Assembly (NCBI RefSeq): GCF_000090795.2
Contig: NW_003546637.1
Span: forward strand, 38,637-63,783
Source: Amphimedon queenslandica
Lineage: Eukaryota; Porifera; Demospongiae; Haplosclerida; Niphatidae
Reading direction: 5' to 3'
DNA length: 25,147 nt
Position numbers and translations under genes: made by a program. Shown in pieces: positions 1 through 9,305 of the stretch. The notes under the pieces were generated by a model. That model ran no database searches and was not told the DNA's origin. It was given only the letters and a program-made list of their open reading frames with translations. Every line of letters starts with the position of its first letter. The stretch's first letter is position 1.

Positions 1-477
1 AGATTGAAGAAGTCAATCGATGTTACATTGGGAGATGGACACATTCTGAAGGCTGAAGGCAGAGGTACTGTGATTTTGTTAAACAGAGCTATGGGTCAGA
101 CAAGGAAGTGTAAGCTACACAATGTTTTGTATGTTCCTAAGCTAACTTACAACCTGCTAAGCATCTCTAGAGCTGTAGAGAGGTATCTCGTTTGTATTCA
201 GTGAGCAGAGCTGTATCATTAAAGATTCGAATAAGAAGTTGGTGACTGTTGCTGATAAAGTTGGGAATCTATATTTCATTCCGCTTACAGAACCAAGTGA
301 CAGAGTCTTCGTTGCACAGAAGGAGATGGAGTGGAGTCTTCATGAAAAGAAAAGCTGTGGCATAAAAGATATGGTCATTTGGAAAGAAAAATCTTCAAAA
401 GCTAGTGAACCAGAAGCTAGTTGATGGGTTTCACTACAGTATCAACAAACCACTGAAGTTCTGTGAGCCCTGTTTAA
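1..477 (+). pseudogene. Ty1/copia-like polyprotein fragment (protease end to pre-integrase zinc motif)
   Basis: The window opens inside a Ty1/copia-type polyprotein. Frame from base 4 reads VTLGDGHILKAEGRG, then LHNVLYVPKLTYNLLSISR, the typical join between the aspartic protease and the gag-pre-integrase segment. A frameshift near 190 moves the reading to the frame at 239, and further shifts near 355-395 are needed to recover LWHKRYGH and then FCEPC. Those give the H-x-H, C-x-C pattern of the pre-integrase zinc-binding region, with histidines near 361 and 373 and cysteines near 457-465. Similarity stops at about 477: no integrase core, reverse transcriptase, RNase H or LTR follows. It is therefore a 3'-truncated, multiply frameshifted relic. 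The family is recognised from motifs; the element lineage cannot be named. Confidence 0.8.
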
Positions 478-1265
478 GGTACTTTTGGATGAAATTTTAA
501 TATTTTTTTAATTGCTGCCATTTAATAGTAAAAAAAAAGTTGTACAACTTGTGCTATTTTTAAATTTTTACTATGCACTGTTTAGAAGTTATAGATCATT
601 TAACTTTAAATATTAAAAGAAATTCCTGCATAACTTTTTATACTCTATACGCCATCTTTGATCTAGTGTCATTTCTGGATACCTCTGTATATCATAAAAC
701 TGGCAGGAAAAATTAATTGCAAGGTGGGGTTAAGTTATGACATCATATTAGTCAAACCATTAATAAAAATGGCCACCAGTATGTATTTCCTGACTATTGT
801 TTCTGTTGCTGTTTCATCTGGTGAATGCAGGCTCTACAAAGCTCTAAAGCTTGCAATCGTGGCATAATGAAGGCAAACACTCAATCAAGTTTGTATGCAG
901 TAAATGCTTTTGTGATACACTGATGTTTGAAAGTCAACAAAACTTTATGAGAGATTGCAGCCCATTTTGAAAACTTGAAAAACTTTTGCCAAATGATGCA
1001 ACATACGTCAATAGAAAATAATATTATAAACACAATAATATTACTAATAATTAAAGTACTCTCATCATGTTCAAGAATTCTTTACTCAGTTTTCATCCAT
1101 TTTACAAAGTTTAGTGAAGTTTATTGCATCTCACTATTGAGAAAAAAATTGAAAAAATTATATATTGTAGAAAAAGTATAACGGAAACAATTTGTGTTTT
1201 GAAATTTAAATTGTGCTTTCAGCCCGTTGTACCTTAACTATTAGTCGATGGTTATTAATATTATT
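478..1265. other. AT-rich stretch with no recognisable gene
   Basis: No convincing coding signal was found on either strand. A 68-codon frame at 975-1181 is low-complexity (Ile, Leu, Lys, Ser rich), as expected by chance at this base composition. Short A and T runs are common. No element ends were identified. Confidence 0.5.
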
Positions 1266-1446
1266 CGACAAGCACACTGCAATGAGTTAAAACAGCACAT
1301 CAATTTCAGCACGCTAATATGTTGTATTAGCACACTAATTATGTTGAAATAACACATTTACAAAGTGTGTCATTTTAACATGATGTGTAGTGTGTTAAAA
1401 TCTGGGACAACAGAATAACAAATGATGATGTGCCAAAATAACACAC
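1266..1446. repeat. Imperfect foldback (hairpin) repeat, MITE-like
   Basis: Several nested inverted repeats share one centre near 1361. The innermost stem pairs 1342-1358 with 1364-1380 (14 of 17 positions identical after reverse complementing, 5-nt loop). Around it, GTATTAGCACACTAAT pairs loosely with GTAGTGTGTTAAAAT, and AGCACATCA near 1293 pairs with TGATGTGC near 1427. The whole 180 bp can fold on itself. It carries no reading frame and lies just upstream of the reverse-transcriptase remnant. A decayed foldback or MITE is the simplest reading; no target-site duplication was found. Confidence 0.5.
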
Positions 1447-1453
1447 CATTTTT

Positions 1454-2880
1454 ATGTGTGTAGATAGGTGCTGTACACTCTGGTTTGATGGAGACATGAA
1501 GTCCCTTGTCAAAAAAGGAAGACCTATTCAGTCACAACTCAAGCATTACAGATCCCCTGATCAACTCACTTGTCGCTACTCAGACTTAATGTTTCTGGGT
1601 AATACAAAAGCTGCTGTGATTATTATTGGATTATGACAATGGCAGTTTTATCGCTGGATTGCCTTATATATGAGTGTTCTGTAACAAACTATCCAACTAG
1701 GTAAGCATCCCCTGGTCAATTACCTCAATCACAAGGATTTTTTTAAATTGTCCTCTCTCTGCTTCAAGTCCTTATGTTCCCACACTCTTTGATCCCATTA
1801 GTCCTGATTTAATTTGGTCCAATGCTCTCAAAACTACTGTATCTTTTAGGTCCTGTGCTGTAAATGCCATTTCTTGGAATGACTATGTAACTCTTTCACA
1901 ACATCCAATGACCTGTATCTTGGTGTCTCTTCTTTTGCAGGTACACTATGTACATCTTATGTTGATGCTTTTGGTTAATTCTCCTTCCTTGCTAGCCATG
2001 TAATCGCTATTGATAATCTTAAAGGTGTTTACCATATTGGTGTTGGTGAAAAGGTACAAAGAATTATTGATAAAGTAATCTTAATGGTTGTTGGTCACGA
2101 TATTATGGACGTCTCAGGTACTACGAAGTTTTGTGCTGGTTAGCCTGGTGGTTGTAAAGCTGGAGTTTATGCTATTTGTGCTATGCTCCAAATGCTGGAT
2201 TGTGAAGCTGTTCTCATTGTTAATGTTAGTAATGCCATTCATTGCTAGATTTTATAAACTGCTATAGGTCACATGTACCATTCTTCATTGATAACGACTC
2301 ACTTTCTTGTGATGGTGGTACAATCCAAGGTGATCCCTTAGCCATGGCTTTGAGTGCCTTGGTGTCCTTCATCTCATCAGAAATCTGAAAGAGTTCACAG
2401 TACAACTTGTATGGTATGCCGATGATTCAGCTGCACTCAGTAAACTCCGACAGTTGAGGACTTAGTAGGATAGGGTTACTTCTGATGGACCGTTCTATGA
2501 GAATTTTGTTAATCCTTTAAAGTTTTGGTTACTTGTAAAGCATGAGTTTAGTCATGCTGCCAATTCTACCTTAAAAGACACTAGAATTAATTTAACTTCT
2601 GAGTGTCATAGATACCAGTGGAGCCTATTGGTTTCGATGAATTTTCCACCACTTATTCAGAATAAAGTACCTGATTGTGTATCTCAGATGATGAGGCTTA
2701 TGGACAAAGCTAATTTTCAACCACATTCTGTTTACTCATTCCTGACACATGGCCTTTTTAGCAAGGTCAACTCCTTGTTTCATGCCACTCCTAATGTGTT
2801 TCAGCATGTAGCCCCATCCAAGACTGCTTACGCCATCATCTTCTACCCGCCATCACTGGTCAGACTGGTTGAAGTAATTT
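1454..2880 (+). pseudogene. Reverse transcriptase remnant (non-LTR type)
   Basis: Pieces in all three frames line up, in order, with a reverse-transcriptase family repeated in sponge and cnidarian genomes (from memory). 1480-1640: SLVKKGRPIQSQL and YSDLMFLGNTKAA, the pre-RT segment. About 1760-1850: SPDLIWSNALKTT. About 2000-2250: AIDNLKGVYHIGVGEK, then VNVSNAIH, which is motif A with the expected catalytic Asp read as Asn. About 2405-2440: VWYADDSAA, the intact YADD motif C. 2620-2880: LIQNKVPDCVSQMM and SVYSFLTHGLFSKVNSL, the thumb-like region. At least six frameshifts or stops separate these pieces. No endonuclease was seen and the C-terminus after the thumb is missing, so the copy is incomplete and inactive. 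A non-LTR origin is inferred from the DxxNAF-type motif A. Confidence 0.78.
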
Positions 2881-2914
2881 TCTCAGGGAAATATTTATTC
2901 TTCCGGCTTATGCA

Positions 2915-3110
2915 TATCTTTGTGCATGTATGTACGTATGTGTGCATGTACGATATGTATGTATATATGTACATATGCTTGTGTACATACAGTATGTATG
3001 TATGTATTCATGCACTTATGTATGTACTTACGTATGTGTATGTACCGTATTTATGTATGTATGTACATACATATGTACAGCACATATATATGTACGTACA
3101 TGTATGAATA
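2915..3110. repeat. TGTA/TACA tetranucleotide microsatellite
   Basis: About 195 bp of interrupted ATGT/TGTA units, for example TATGTATGTACATACATA, switching strand sense so that local palindromes form. It starts about 30 bp after the last recognisable RT codon. Long reading frames through it consist of Tyr, Val, Met, Cys and His repeats and are not genes. Confidence 0.9.
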
Positions 3111-3169
3111 TTATTACAAATGCAGCATTAAAGGTCAGGCATGGAGAGTGATCACTACATACTAGTCAG

Positions 3170-3313
3170 AGCACAGTAAAGATTTCTGTATAGCCAATAA
3201 TGGCACATGGAGTGGAGTCGAGACAAACAATACAGCAGGAGGCGGAAGCACCAAGTACTGTATTGGCTGTAAAGACTCCAAATAGAGTGCCACACAGAAC
3301 TCTTTACTGTGCT
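3170..3313. mobile_element. 144-bp MITE with 25-bp terminal inverted repeats
   Basis: The left arm 3170-3194 (begins AGCACAGTAAAGATTTCTGT) and the right arm 3289-3313 (ends CTTTACTGTGCT) are reverse complements with three mismatches in 25. A second inner pair, AGCCAATA at 3192-3199 and TATTGGCT near 3261, strengthens the foldback. There is no coding capacity. Target-site duplication is not evident, so the superfamily is open. Confidence 0.7.
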
Positions 3314-3950
3314 ATAATTCATTAAGAGAATACAGTGAGCGCATTAAAGGCGCCTGCACAATGCACTCTTGGGGAAGTTTTGTCAAGTCTTCAAGGATGA
3401 TACAAAGCAAATGCAAACATTAGAAAGCAGGCAATATGGTTGTTACACTGCCTGACAATCAATATAATATTTCTGGTTCAGAAATGTTTCTAAAATCATC
3501 AAAAACAAGACAATGGTAATAAGGAAATGTTGTGAGCCTGTTTCAAAACAGGTGGAGCAGTTCTTTTTCTTCTCTGGTCACTAATAGCTTCTCACCCAGT
3601 GCTGTTAGCCCTTGTAAAGCCAACCAAATAACAGTTCCGGTGCTGTATGCATAATAACGAAACAGTTAATGCACACACCTAATATACAATAATTTCCATT
3701 TTATAGTACAGCCACACTGACTTTTCCACTCATAAATTCAACCTTCATAGATCATCTTTAAGTAGCTGCAAATTTTGAATAAGTGCATGTAAACTGTTTG
3801 TGTATCTTAAATTTTAGCACTAAGAATGTAATTAAAAGTACGGTACGTTGTGTTATAGATAATTATTATTACGTCCAATGCGTTGTGCTATTTATCATGT
3901 AAGTCTTACTCCCCTCCTGTTCCCTATTAATGGTTTAGTACAAAGATTCA
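3314..3950. other. Intergenic stretch, no feature seen
   Basis: About 640 bp between the MITE and the candidate minus-strand exon. No reading frame, repeat or element end was recognised. If the minus-strand gene is real, its 3' untranslated region and polyadenylation signal should lie in the right part of this stretch. Confidence 0.4.
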
Positions 3951-4446
3951 CTACCACTTAACTTTATATTCCAAGTGTTCACGAAGCATAGGTCGTAGAA
4001 ATGGCGTGAGTACTTGTTCAATGTCCTCGCCATTTAATTCTTTATTTCCTAATAAAAAGCTGTGCTCTACTAGTCTTATATCAAACGAACCAAAAATCCA
4101 AGAATTGCACAACAGTAAAACATCTCCGTTTATGACTCGTAAAATAAGGAAGTTTTTACAAATCTAAAGTGGCAAAGTCAGTCTAGCCATACTTATAGTC
4201 CTTTATACAGTGCTAAAGCAATTTCTCTTCTCTACTTGGCTCTTTCTTTTCTGTCACCCTTCCCTTTTAATTGGCTGTTTTCAAACCCAATAATAACTTA
4301 TTATCTAGGAAAATTTCAATTGCAGAATAAAGTGACTCATTAGATGTCCTATTACAGGAATTTATTGGCACTCTTACTTTTGAAAAAATGGACATAGACA
4401 AAATTAACACATTTGCTCTTATTTCCTCATTCAAAGGCATAATCAT
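3951..4446 (-). CDS. Candidate three-exon gene, product unknown
   Basis: The best model is complement of 4446-4298, 4245-4209 and 4163-3951. The introns are 52 nt (GTTATT...AAAAG) and 45 nt (GTATAA...TTTAG), and phases agree at both joins. The start is the first Met of MIMPLNEEIRANVLIL; the stop is TAG at 3951-3953. The predicted protein is about 132 residues. The last exon alone is 70 sense codons without a stop, in DNA where stops are frequent, and has a natural composition (GDVLLLCNSWIFGSFDIR, then GEDIEQVLTPFLRPMLREH). No domain is recognised. The 45-nt intron equals the length of introns in the neighbouring integrase gene, which supports the model. The first exon and start are the least certain part; upstream exons may exist. 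It could also be a fragment of an unknown mobile element. Confidence 0.4.
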
Positions 4447-4618
4447 TTTTTAGATTCCTTTCCTTCATGTAATGGTTACCATGTAAGTTAAAATTTTCAA
4501 ATATTTAACTTTTGATACTTTCACAGGGAAATGCTCAAAAATTAAAGTTTTTGTGTGCAATTTTTAAAAGGGGTTTGGGTTTTAAAGTGAAGTTATTATG
4601 ACGGCGTTGGAGTCTCTC

Positions 4619-4640
4619 ATATATATATATATATATATAA
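4619..4640. repeat. (AT)n microsatellite
   Basis: Eleven AT units directly upstream of the HIRAN-like coding remnant. Confidence 0.9.
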
Positions 4641-4649
4641 GCTGTTTGT

Positions 4650-5580
4650 GGGTACCACATTTATCAAACTGTTTGGGATGCTCAAAATGGCAAAAACATA
4701 CCTTGCAGACATAAATTAAGTAATCTATACGATGTTGCTGTTGTGAAGAATAGTACTACAGTCCGCCATGTCCCAGGAAAGATTTTAGCTATTTTTTATG
4801 CTCATTGTTTCTAAGTAGAGATGGGACGATTATCTGTTATGTAACTGGTAGAAGGCAGTTCTCTTGCAGTATTTTTAAGGTCTGAAAATTTATTGTCTTC
4901 ATGTTTATGAAAGTCAAGGTGATGAGTTAAACAAGGCAAAGAACTGACACAAATAAGGAAACACAAACTGGCTGTAGTTGAGAATCAGAAACAAACATCC
5001 AGCAGTGAAGAAGCTGTTGTTGAAAGAATGAATGCAGATAGACAAGACACTCCTCATCAAGAAATTGTAATATTTGACGATTGTGCTGTTGTTTCCGACA
5101 ACCGGCCTGAGACGAAAGAACCAGTTTGGTTACATATGGGGCCAATAATATTGATTTAAAGTGACCTTAATTTATTGTCAGAGGCTTGAGGCTCATTGTT
5201 AACCATATTAATGCTGGAAAGTTTATACTCAATTCCCATTAATCAAAGGTCTGAGTTTAACCGAACAGCCTTCATTTTAAGGTTACTGGGTCAATGATCA
5301 TTAGCAAGTTTTACACTGTGGAGGTAATAATCACTGGGTAGCTGTTAGTAGCATTGGATGCAATTACAGTGAAGTGAAGGTCTGTGATTTATTTTTTAAA
5401 ATATTAGCGATGATGTCAAGACTGATTTACATGCAATTTTAGGCAACAATGTTAAAATTTCTCTACCTTCAGTTCAGAAACAAATTGACTGTATGACTTG
5501 TGGTCTTTTTGTCATAGATTTCTCCACATCCTTTGCTCATGGAAATGACCCCGTACTTTTATTTACTCGAAATTTAACTC
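4650..5580 (+). pseudogene. HIRAN-like module followed by Ulp1/C48 cysteine protease, frameshifted
   Basis: 4650-4815 reads GYHIYQTVWDAQNGKNIPC, then LYDVAVVKNSTTVRHVPGK, which resembles a HIRAN-like module found in multicopy invertebrate proteins. After a frameshift it continues near 4799 as CSLFLSRDGTIICYVTGRR. A weakly readable linker with several stops follows (about 4870-5140). From about 5160 the frames give LNLLSEA and NHINAGKFIL, then HWVAVSSIGCNYSEVKVCD at 5330-5385, and SLPSVQKQIDCMTCGLFVI at 5460-5515. This is the Ulp1/C48 core: catalytic His in HWV, Asp after VKV, oxyanion Gln in VQKQ and Cys in TCG, all four retained despite a frameshift near 5408. Known C48 enzymes cleave ubiquitin-like conjugates, and several transposon classes carry one. 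Similarity fades by about 5580. Family assignments are from recollection of motifs. Confidence 0.7.
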
Positions 5581-5863
5581 TTTCAAGGAGAGGGTTCATA
5601 ATTAGTAATGAACTGTGTGGGCAGAAGTTTGCAATGTTGGGATAGCAGCAACATACAGTTGCTAAACCATAAAGATAGCGACCATAAATGACAGATGATT
5701 GTTGTTGAGGGACAAAGGGACGCTTAGAGAACTTGTAGAAATCCAAAACATATGTGCCCATGTCTGTAATGTAACTTAAAAGTTGTATCAGAAATATGAA
5801 GCAGCAATAATGAACAGTAATTATGTGATACGTATGGAAGCCGATAGCGACATTTCCGTTCAT
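5537..5863 (-). CDS. Hypothetical 108-codon open frame
   Basis: An uninterrupted frame of 108 codons with an ATG at 5863, rich in Tyr, Cys, Phe and Ile, containing RYLYGLATVCCCYPNIANFC. Its 3' end overlaps the tail of the C48 remnant on the other strand by about 45 bp. No domain is recognised and no splice or promoter signal decides the start. It is long for chance at this AT content, but it could be the antisense of element sequence. Confidence 0.2.
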   Translation of the reverse strand: MNGNVAIGFHTYHIITVHYCCFIFLIQLLSYITDMGTYVLDFYKFSKRPFVPQQQSSVIYGRYLYGLATVCCCYPNIANFCPHSSLLIMNPLLERVKFRVNKSTGSFP

Positions 5864-6062
5864 GTTCGGTTACGTGTTCACATTCTTATTCACGAGTGTA
5901 ATTTGTGGGAGTGATCAAGTATTGCATGGTCGTCGTGGGTAGGTGGGTTTGTCATTGGCGTGTTTTATTGAGAGCGAGCATGTGTTATTGGCTGTGGTTG
6001 GTGAATGTACATCTCTATCTACTTAATTCTTGTATTTGCCCCGCTCCCTTTGTCTGGATTGA

Positions 6063-7259
6063 TTTGTTTCGAAATGGAAGTTTCTTGAGTGGCTGGAAGG
6101 GAATGATATCAGCTCTGCCACGTCTGCCACTTTAGCAGAACACGTAATAACGAAGGAAATATTTCATTCCTTGGGCCATGATCATTTTAACACACTATCC
6201 CAGCGTTTGAAGGCAGGTCAGCATGCAGTATTGATTAAATTGTGGCAGAATGTAAGCACAGCACCTATTTTTGTAAAACCACACCCTTTAGACCTTAGTA
6301 ATATATTCATTACTATGAGATTTATTGTTGTCTTTCATAGCCTTTTAGATATAATTTTTGCTAAATTCAGAATATTTCTGTGACTCCATCATCTATATGA
6401 ATGAGTTTATTCTCCATCTCCTTCCACATCTTCCACTTCTTGAAAACAGCCTGGTACATATTATTTATAATAATAGAATGATTATTGATATTTTTAGATG
6501 ACATACGAGACAAAATTAGAGAACTTGCACGGGAATATAAAAAGTTATACCCAGAAAAAGGCTTCTTCAAAGAAAGCTGCTGATTCAAGAAAGATAACAG
6601 TAATTTATTCGTTCTTCATAAATGTAATGCACTTGATACATATTAAGCAACACTTGGAGGAATGTATTATTGTCCAAAATTGGGAATTAAAAAAGAGCAT
6701 ACCAAAACCCAATCCTCGAAGGGTTGAACTTCCATAAAGTTCAACTTTCAATGACATACTGGACCTTGCTAATGAACTGTACTTTGGTAATAGTGCTAAC
6801 CATTCAAGAATGGAACTAGCTAATTCGTCATGTTAATTTATTCATTTAAGCAAGTCTGAGTGGAAATTGGGTAGTTATAATAAGAACAACAAATATCAAC
6901 CTAGCCGTCATAAGCTCTACATTATGCATGACAATGAGGGGGTAAGTTTTTAGGAGTGCATATTGGTAGTTATTTCTTTTATGCAGGACACAACAGAAAC
7001 TGAGCTTCTTGGTAGTGATGATGAGGATGAAGTTAGAAGCAAGAGAAGCTGCACTAACAAAATAAAAGAGCGTATGACACAAGAAGGTATGCCATTACAG
7101 CAGCACAGCCTACATCAAACATCTACATTACTTACTTTATTAAACTGTTGTGAATGTGACAAGAAATATCTCACCTATCTTCCTAGGAAAGATTGCCTTC
7201 TTCCAATTCGAGATGTTGAATGTCATCAGGAACCACAGTTATTTTGCCCAGACAGATAA
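6063..7259 (+). pseudogene. Spliced gene with SAM-like first exon and acidic C-terminal part, two in-frame stops
   Basis: Four exons join in one phase. Exon 1, 6063-6251, reads KFLEWLEGNDISSATSATLA, then ITKEIFHSLGHDHFNTLSQR, resembling a SAM (sterile alpha motif) fold, and ends at donor GTAAGC. Exon 2, 6498-6599, follows acceptor TTTTTAG and is Lys-rich. Exon 3, 6648-6941, begins after a 48-nt intron and includes PKPNPRRVELP, then FNDILDLANELYFGN, then SEWKLGSYNKNNKY, ending at donor GTAAGT. Exon 4, 6987-7259, follows a 45-nt intron with acceptor TTTTATGCAG and opens with the acidic run TETELLGSDDEDEV. Exon 3 has TAA at 6735-6737 and 6834-6836 although coding character continues past both, so the copy is probably dead. 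The start codon is not found: TGA at 6060-6062 precedes the frame. A second open frame overlaps exon 4 (7150-7377), ending near a GTAAGG donor, so the true 3' end is uncertain. Exact function unknown. Confidence 0.55.
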
Positions 7260-7547
7260 CAGCTACGGATTGCATATGAACCAAGACTTGTTTATTCACT
7301 TATTGGAACTTTGCCCTTATCTTGCTCCAAGTAAGGAGTTACAATATTCAGACATTTATTATTTTAATTTGTTCTAGATAATTGAAAGTGCTGCTAAGCT
7401 CAACAGAACTCCAATAATTCAATAACCCTCATTTATCTCATTATGTCCATTAAGGCTAAGGTGTTGCTTTTATGCTCCACCTACCAAGGTCATTTATTCC
7501 CCATCCAAAAATGTTTTTTCATTTATTTAAAAATTTGTAGTAACAGA

Positions 7548-9305
7548 CTAAACATAAATAGCAGCTGTAAGTGTATTTAGAGGAAGAAGGTTGTGTGCTG
7601 TAATCAACTCAGCTAGTCTTCTAAAATGGTATAATACCATTTCTCCACTGTCTGTGCAATTAAATTTGTCAATCGTATTAAATACACCAATGTCAATATA
7701 GCTAGATACATGATCAGCAGGTCCTATTATTGAATTTTGCCATTAGCTTATCACATAATAGATTCATAGTTTACCAGAGAGTGGGTAAAGCACACAATAC
7801 ATATGAAACTCCTGCTGGGACATCTGCATGCTTACTGGGTCTAATTCGATGACTGTTCCATTCGCTACAAAACTGAGAAAGTTCCTCCTCAATCAACTGA
7901 CCAAAGCAATATTGAACAATGTCTCTGATTATAGAAATCAAATATGCATGTTGTTATAATTTAACTTACAGGTGATATGGTAAATAGATGTTTAAGTGAC
8001 CATTTACTACCAAATTTTAGTCAAGTGTCATTTTAAAGTAATAATCAGTACAAAGACATACTTTGAAAAAATGCATCCACCAATCACTCATTTGCTTCCG
8101 TAGCTTGCACCACAGGGCTTCTATTCTTTATAAAAGTGCATTGAGGACAAAACAATGAATGACAATGTTCCTGGCTATACTTGCAAAAAAAATACATGTA
8201 CTAGCTAAGTATTACCTGATTGTTTATAAAACGACCATATAAAAAATTTTTAGCTCCTGCAAGGCTCTCACTATCATGGTGTCTTAATACAGGCTGTATA
8301 ATGGAGACTATACTATTTTCAGTCCCAAGGTCGGACCACAGAATGCTGAGACAATCTAAAACAGTTGAATCCATAAAATGTAACCAAACCTTTAGCTTAC
8401 TTTTTATAGACTTAACAGCTTCAATGTAATAATGACCAATGATATGAGGATCATTGTTGGCAGATCCTACTTTCCACCATAAAATTTTACGGGAATAGCT
8501 AAAATATTAGCAAAATAATATAATAAAATAATCCTGGCAAAATTTACCCATCAATGCATCCATGGATTACTATACCATATGGTGTTAGCTTGTCATATTT
8601 ATCCAGGTGCCACAAGAAATTAGGACCTGTTAGTCGAGTATAATCCATTAAAGACTGACTCTATACAATTAAAACTAAGTGCTAACCTTTATTACGAGAC
8701 ATCCTCCGCTTTAATCTCCTAGACTTTCATTGTGCTTTACCAGCAGCATCAAGTTTTGCTAACAGCATCATCACAACATCTGTGTAATATTATTAAGTAT
8801 TCTTTTGGTACTGATTATAAAGTGTAAAATTCACCTTCATACAGATAAATTGTGACCATAATTGACAAAAGGTACCTTATGGCGGGTAGTGAAGTTTGAC
8901 TTTATTGCCAAAAAAATCCGACTTCCTGAGCATTATTTATTATAAAATTACTCCAGAGGATGCAAAAAGTTCCTATGTTACTTTTAGAAACAATGCTTGT
9001 CCAACAGAGGGCTCACAGGATGATGTTGTCATTTTAATGATGAATTTTAAAATCTGCCATAAGGTACCTTTTGTCAATTATGGTCACAATAATACTTTCT
9101 CTTTAACCTATTCCACATACTTCTGTACCCTAGCAAACACCCAGATCCTTGAAATTCTGTCTAAAAAGCATCAACATTTTAATGAAGGCATGATGACTAA
9201 GATGCACTATTAACTGAAATAGCGGCTTTCACTTCCGCAATAGTGTCCCTTCTTGTTTTAGCATTGCAACCAGCATCTTGTAAAATCCTCTGAATATATC
9301 TCATG
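7548..9305 (-). pseudogene. Integrase-core (DDE) gene with micro-introns, disrupted
   Basis: A nearly complete member of a multicopy integrase-core family. Exons on the minus strand: 9305-9215 (RYIQRILQDAGCNAKTRR); 9160-8835, interrupted by a MITE (GSGCLLGYRSMWNRLKRKY); 8779-8687 (DVVMMLLAKLDAAGK, then RRLKRR); 8626-8548 (GPNFLWHLDKYDKLTPYG, HGCIDG); 8498-8401 (YSRKILWWKVGSANNDPH); 8355-8216 (SDLGTENSI, LYGRFINNQ); 8127-8062 (RIEALWCKLRKQMSDWW); about 8006-7970; 7924-7775 (EEELSQFCSEWNSHRIRPSK); 7723-7548 (DSGEMVLYHFRRLAELI, stop TAG). Introns are 45-60 nt where both ends are clear. The probable catalytic acids remain: Asp in WHLD, Asp in SDLGTEN, Glu in RIEALW. Lesions: MITE inside exon 2, TGA at 8727-8729, no AG before the RIEALW exon, and one-base phase mismatches at the 8062/8006 and 7775/7723 joins. 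Upstream exons were not found. It is convergent with the SAM-like gene. Mobile or domesticated status is unknown. Confidence 0.8.
8849..9090. mobile_element. 242-bp MITE with perfect 35-bp terminal inverted repeats, inserted in an exon
   Basis: 8849-8883 (begins ATTGTGACCATAATTGACAA) and 9056-9090 are exact reverse complements over all 35 bases. The 172-bp centre has no coding signal. On the minus strand the element splits the integrase exon between KRKY and the codons before the donor at 8834. Flanks are AT-rich and no unambiguous target duplication is visible, so the superfamily is undecided. Perfect arms imply a younger age than the decayed copies around it. Confidence 0.9.

Noticed and set aside
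2628..3165. Three overlapping plus frames of 73-159 codons
   Set aside because: The first part of the longest frame is RT remnant; the rest is translated microsatellite.
4927..5145. 72-codon minus frame
   Set aside because: It is antisense to the linker between the HIRAN-like and C48 blocks; no independent support.
5905..6135. 76-codon plus frame
   Set aside because: Its last third overlaps exon 1 of the SAM-like gene in another frame, and the rest is low-complexity without a domain.
8220..8429. 69-codon plus frame
   Set aside because: It is the antisense of integrase exons coding the SDLGTEN region.
8896..9213. 105-codon plus frame
   Set aside because: It runs through the MITE and antisense to integrase exons.
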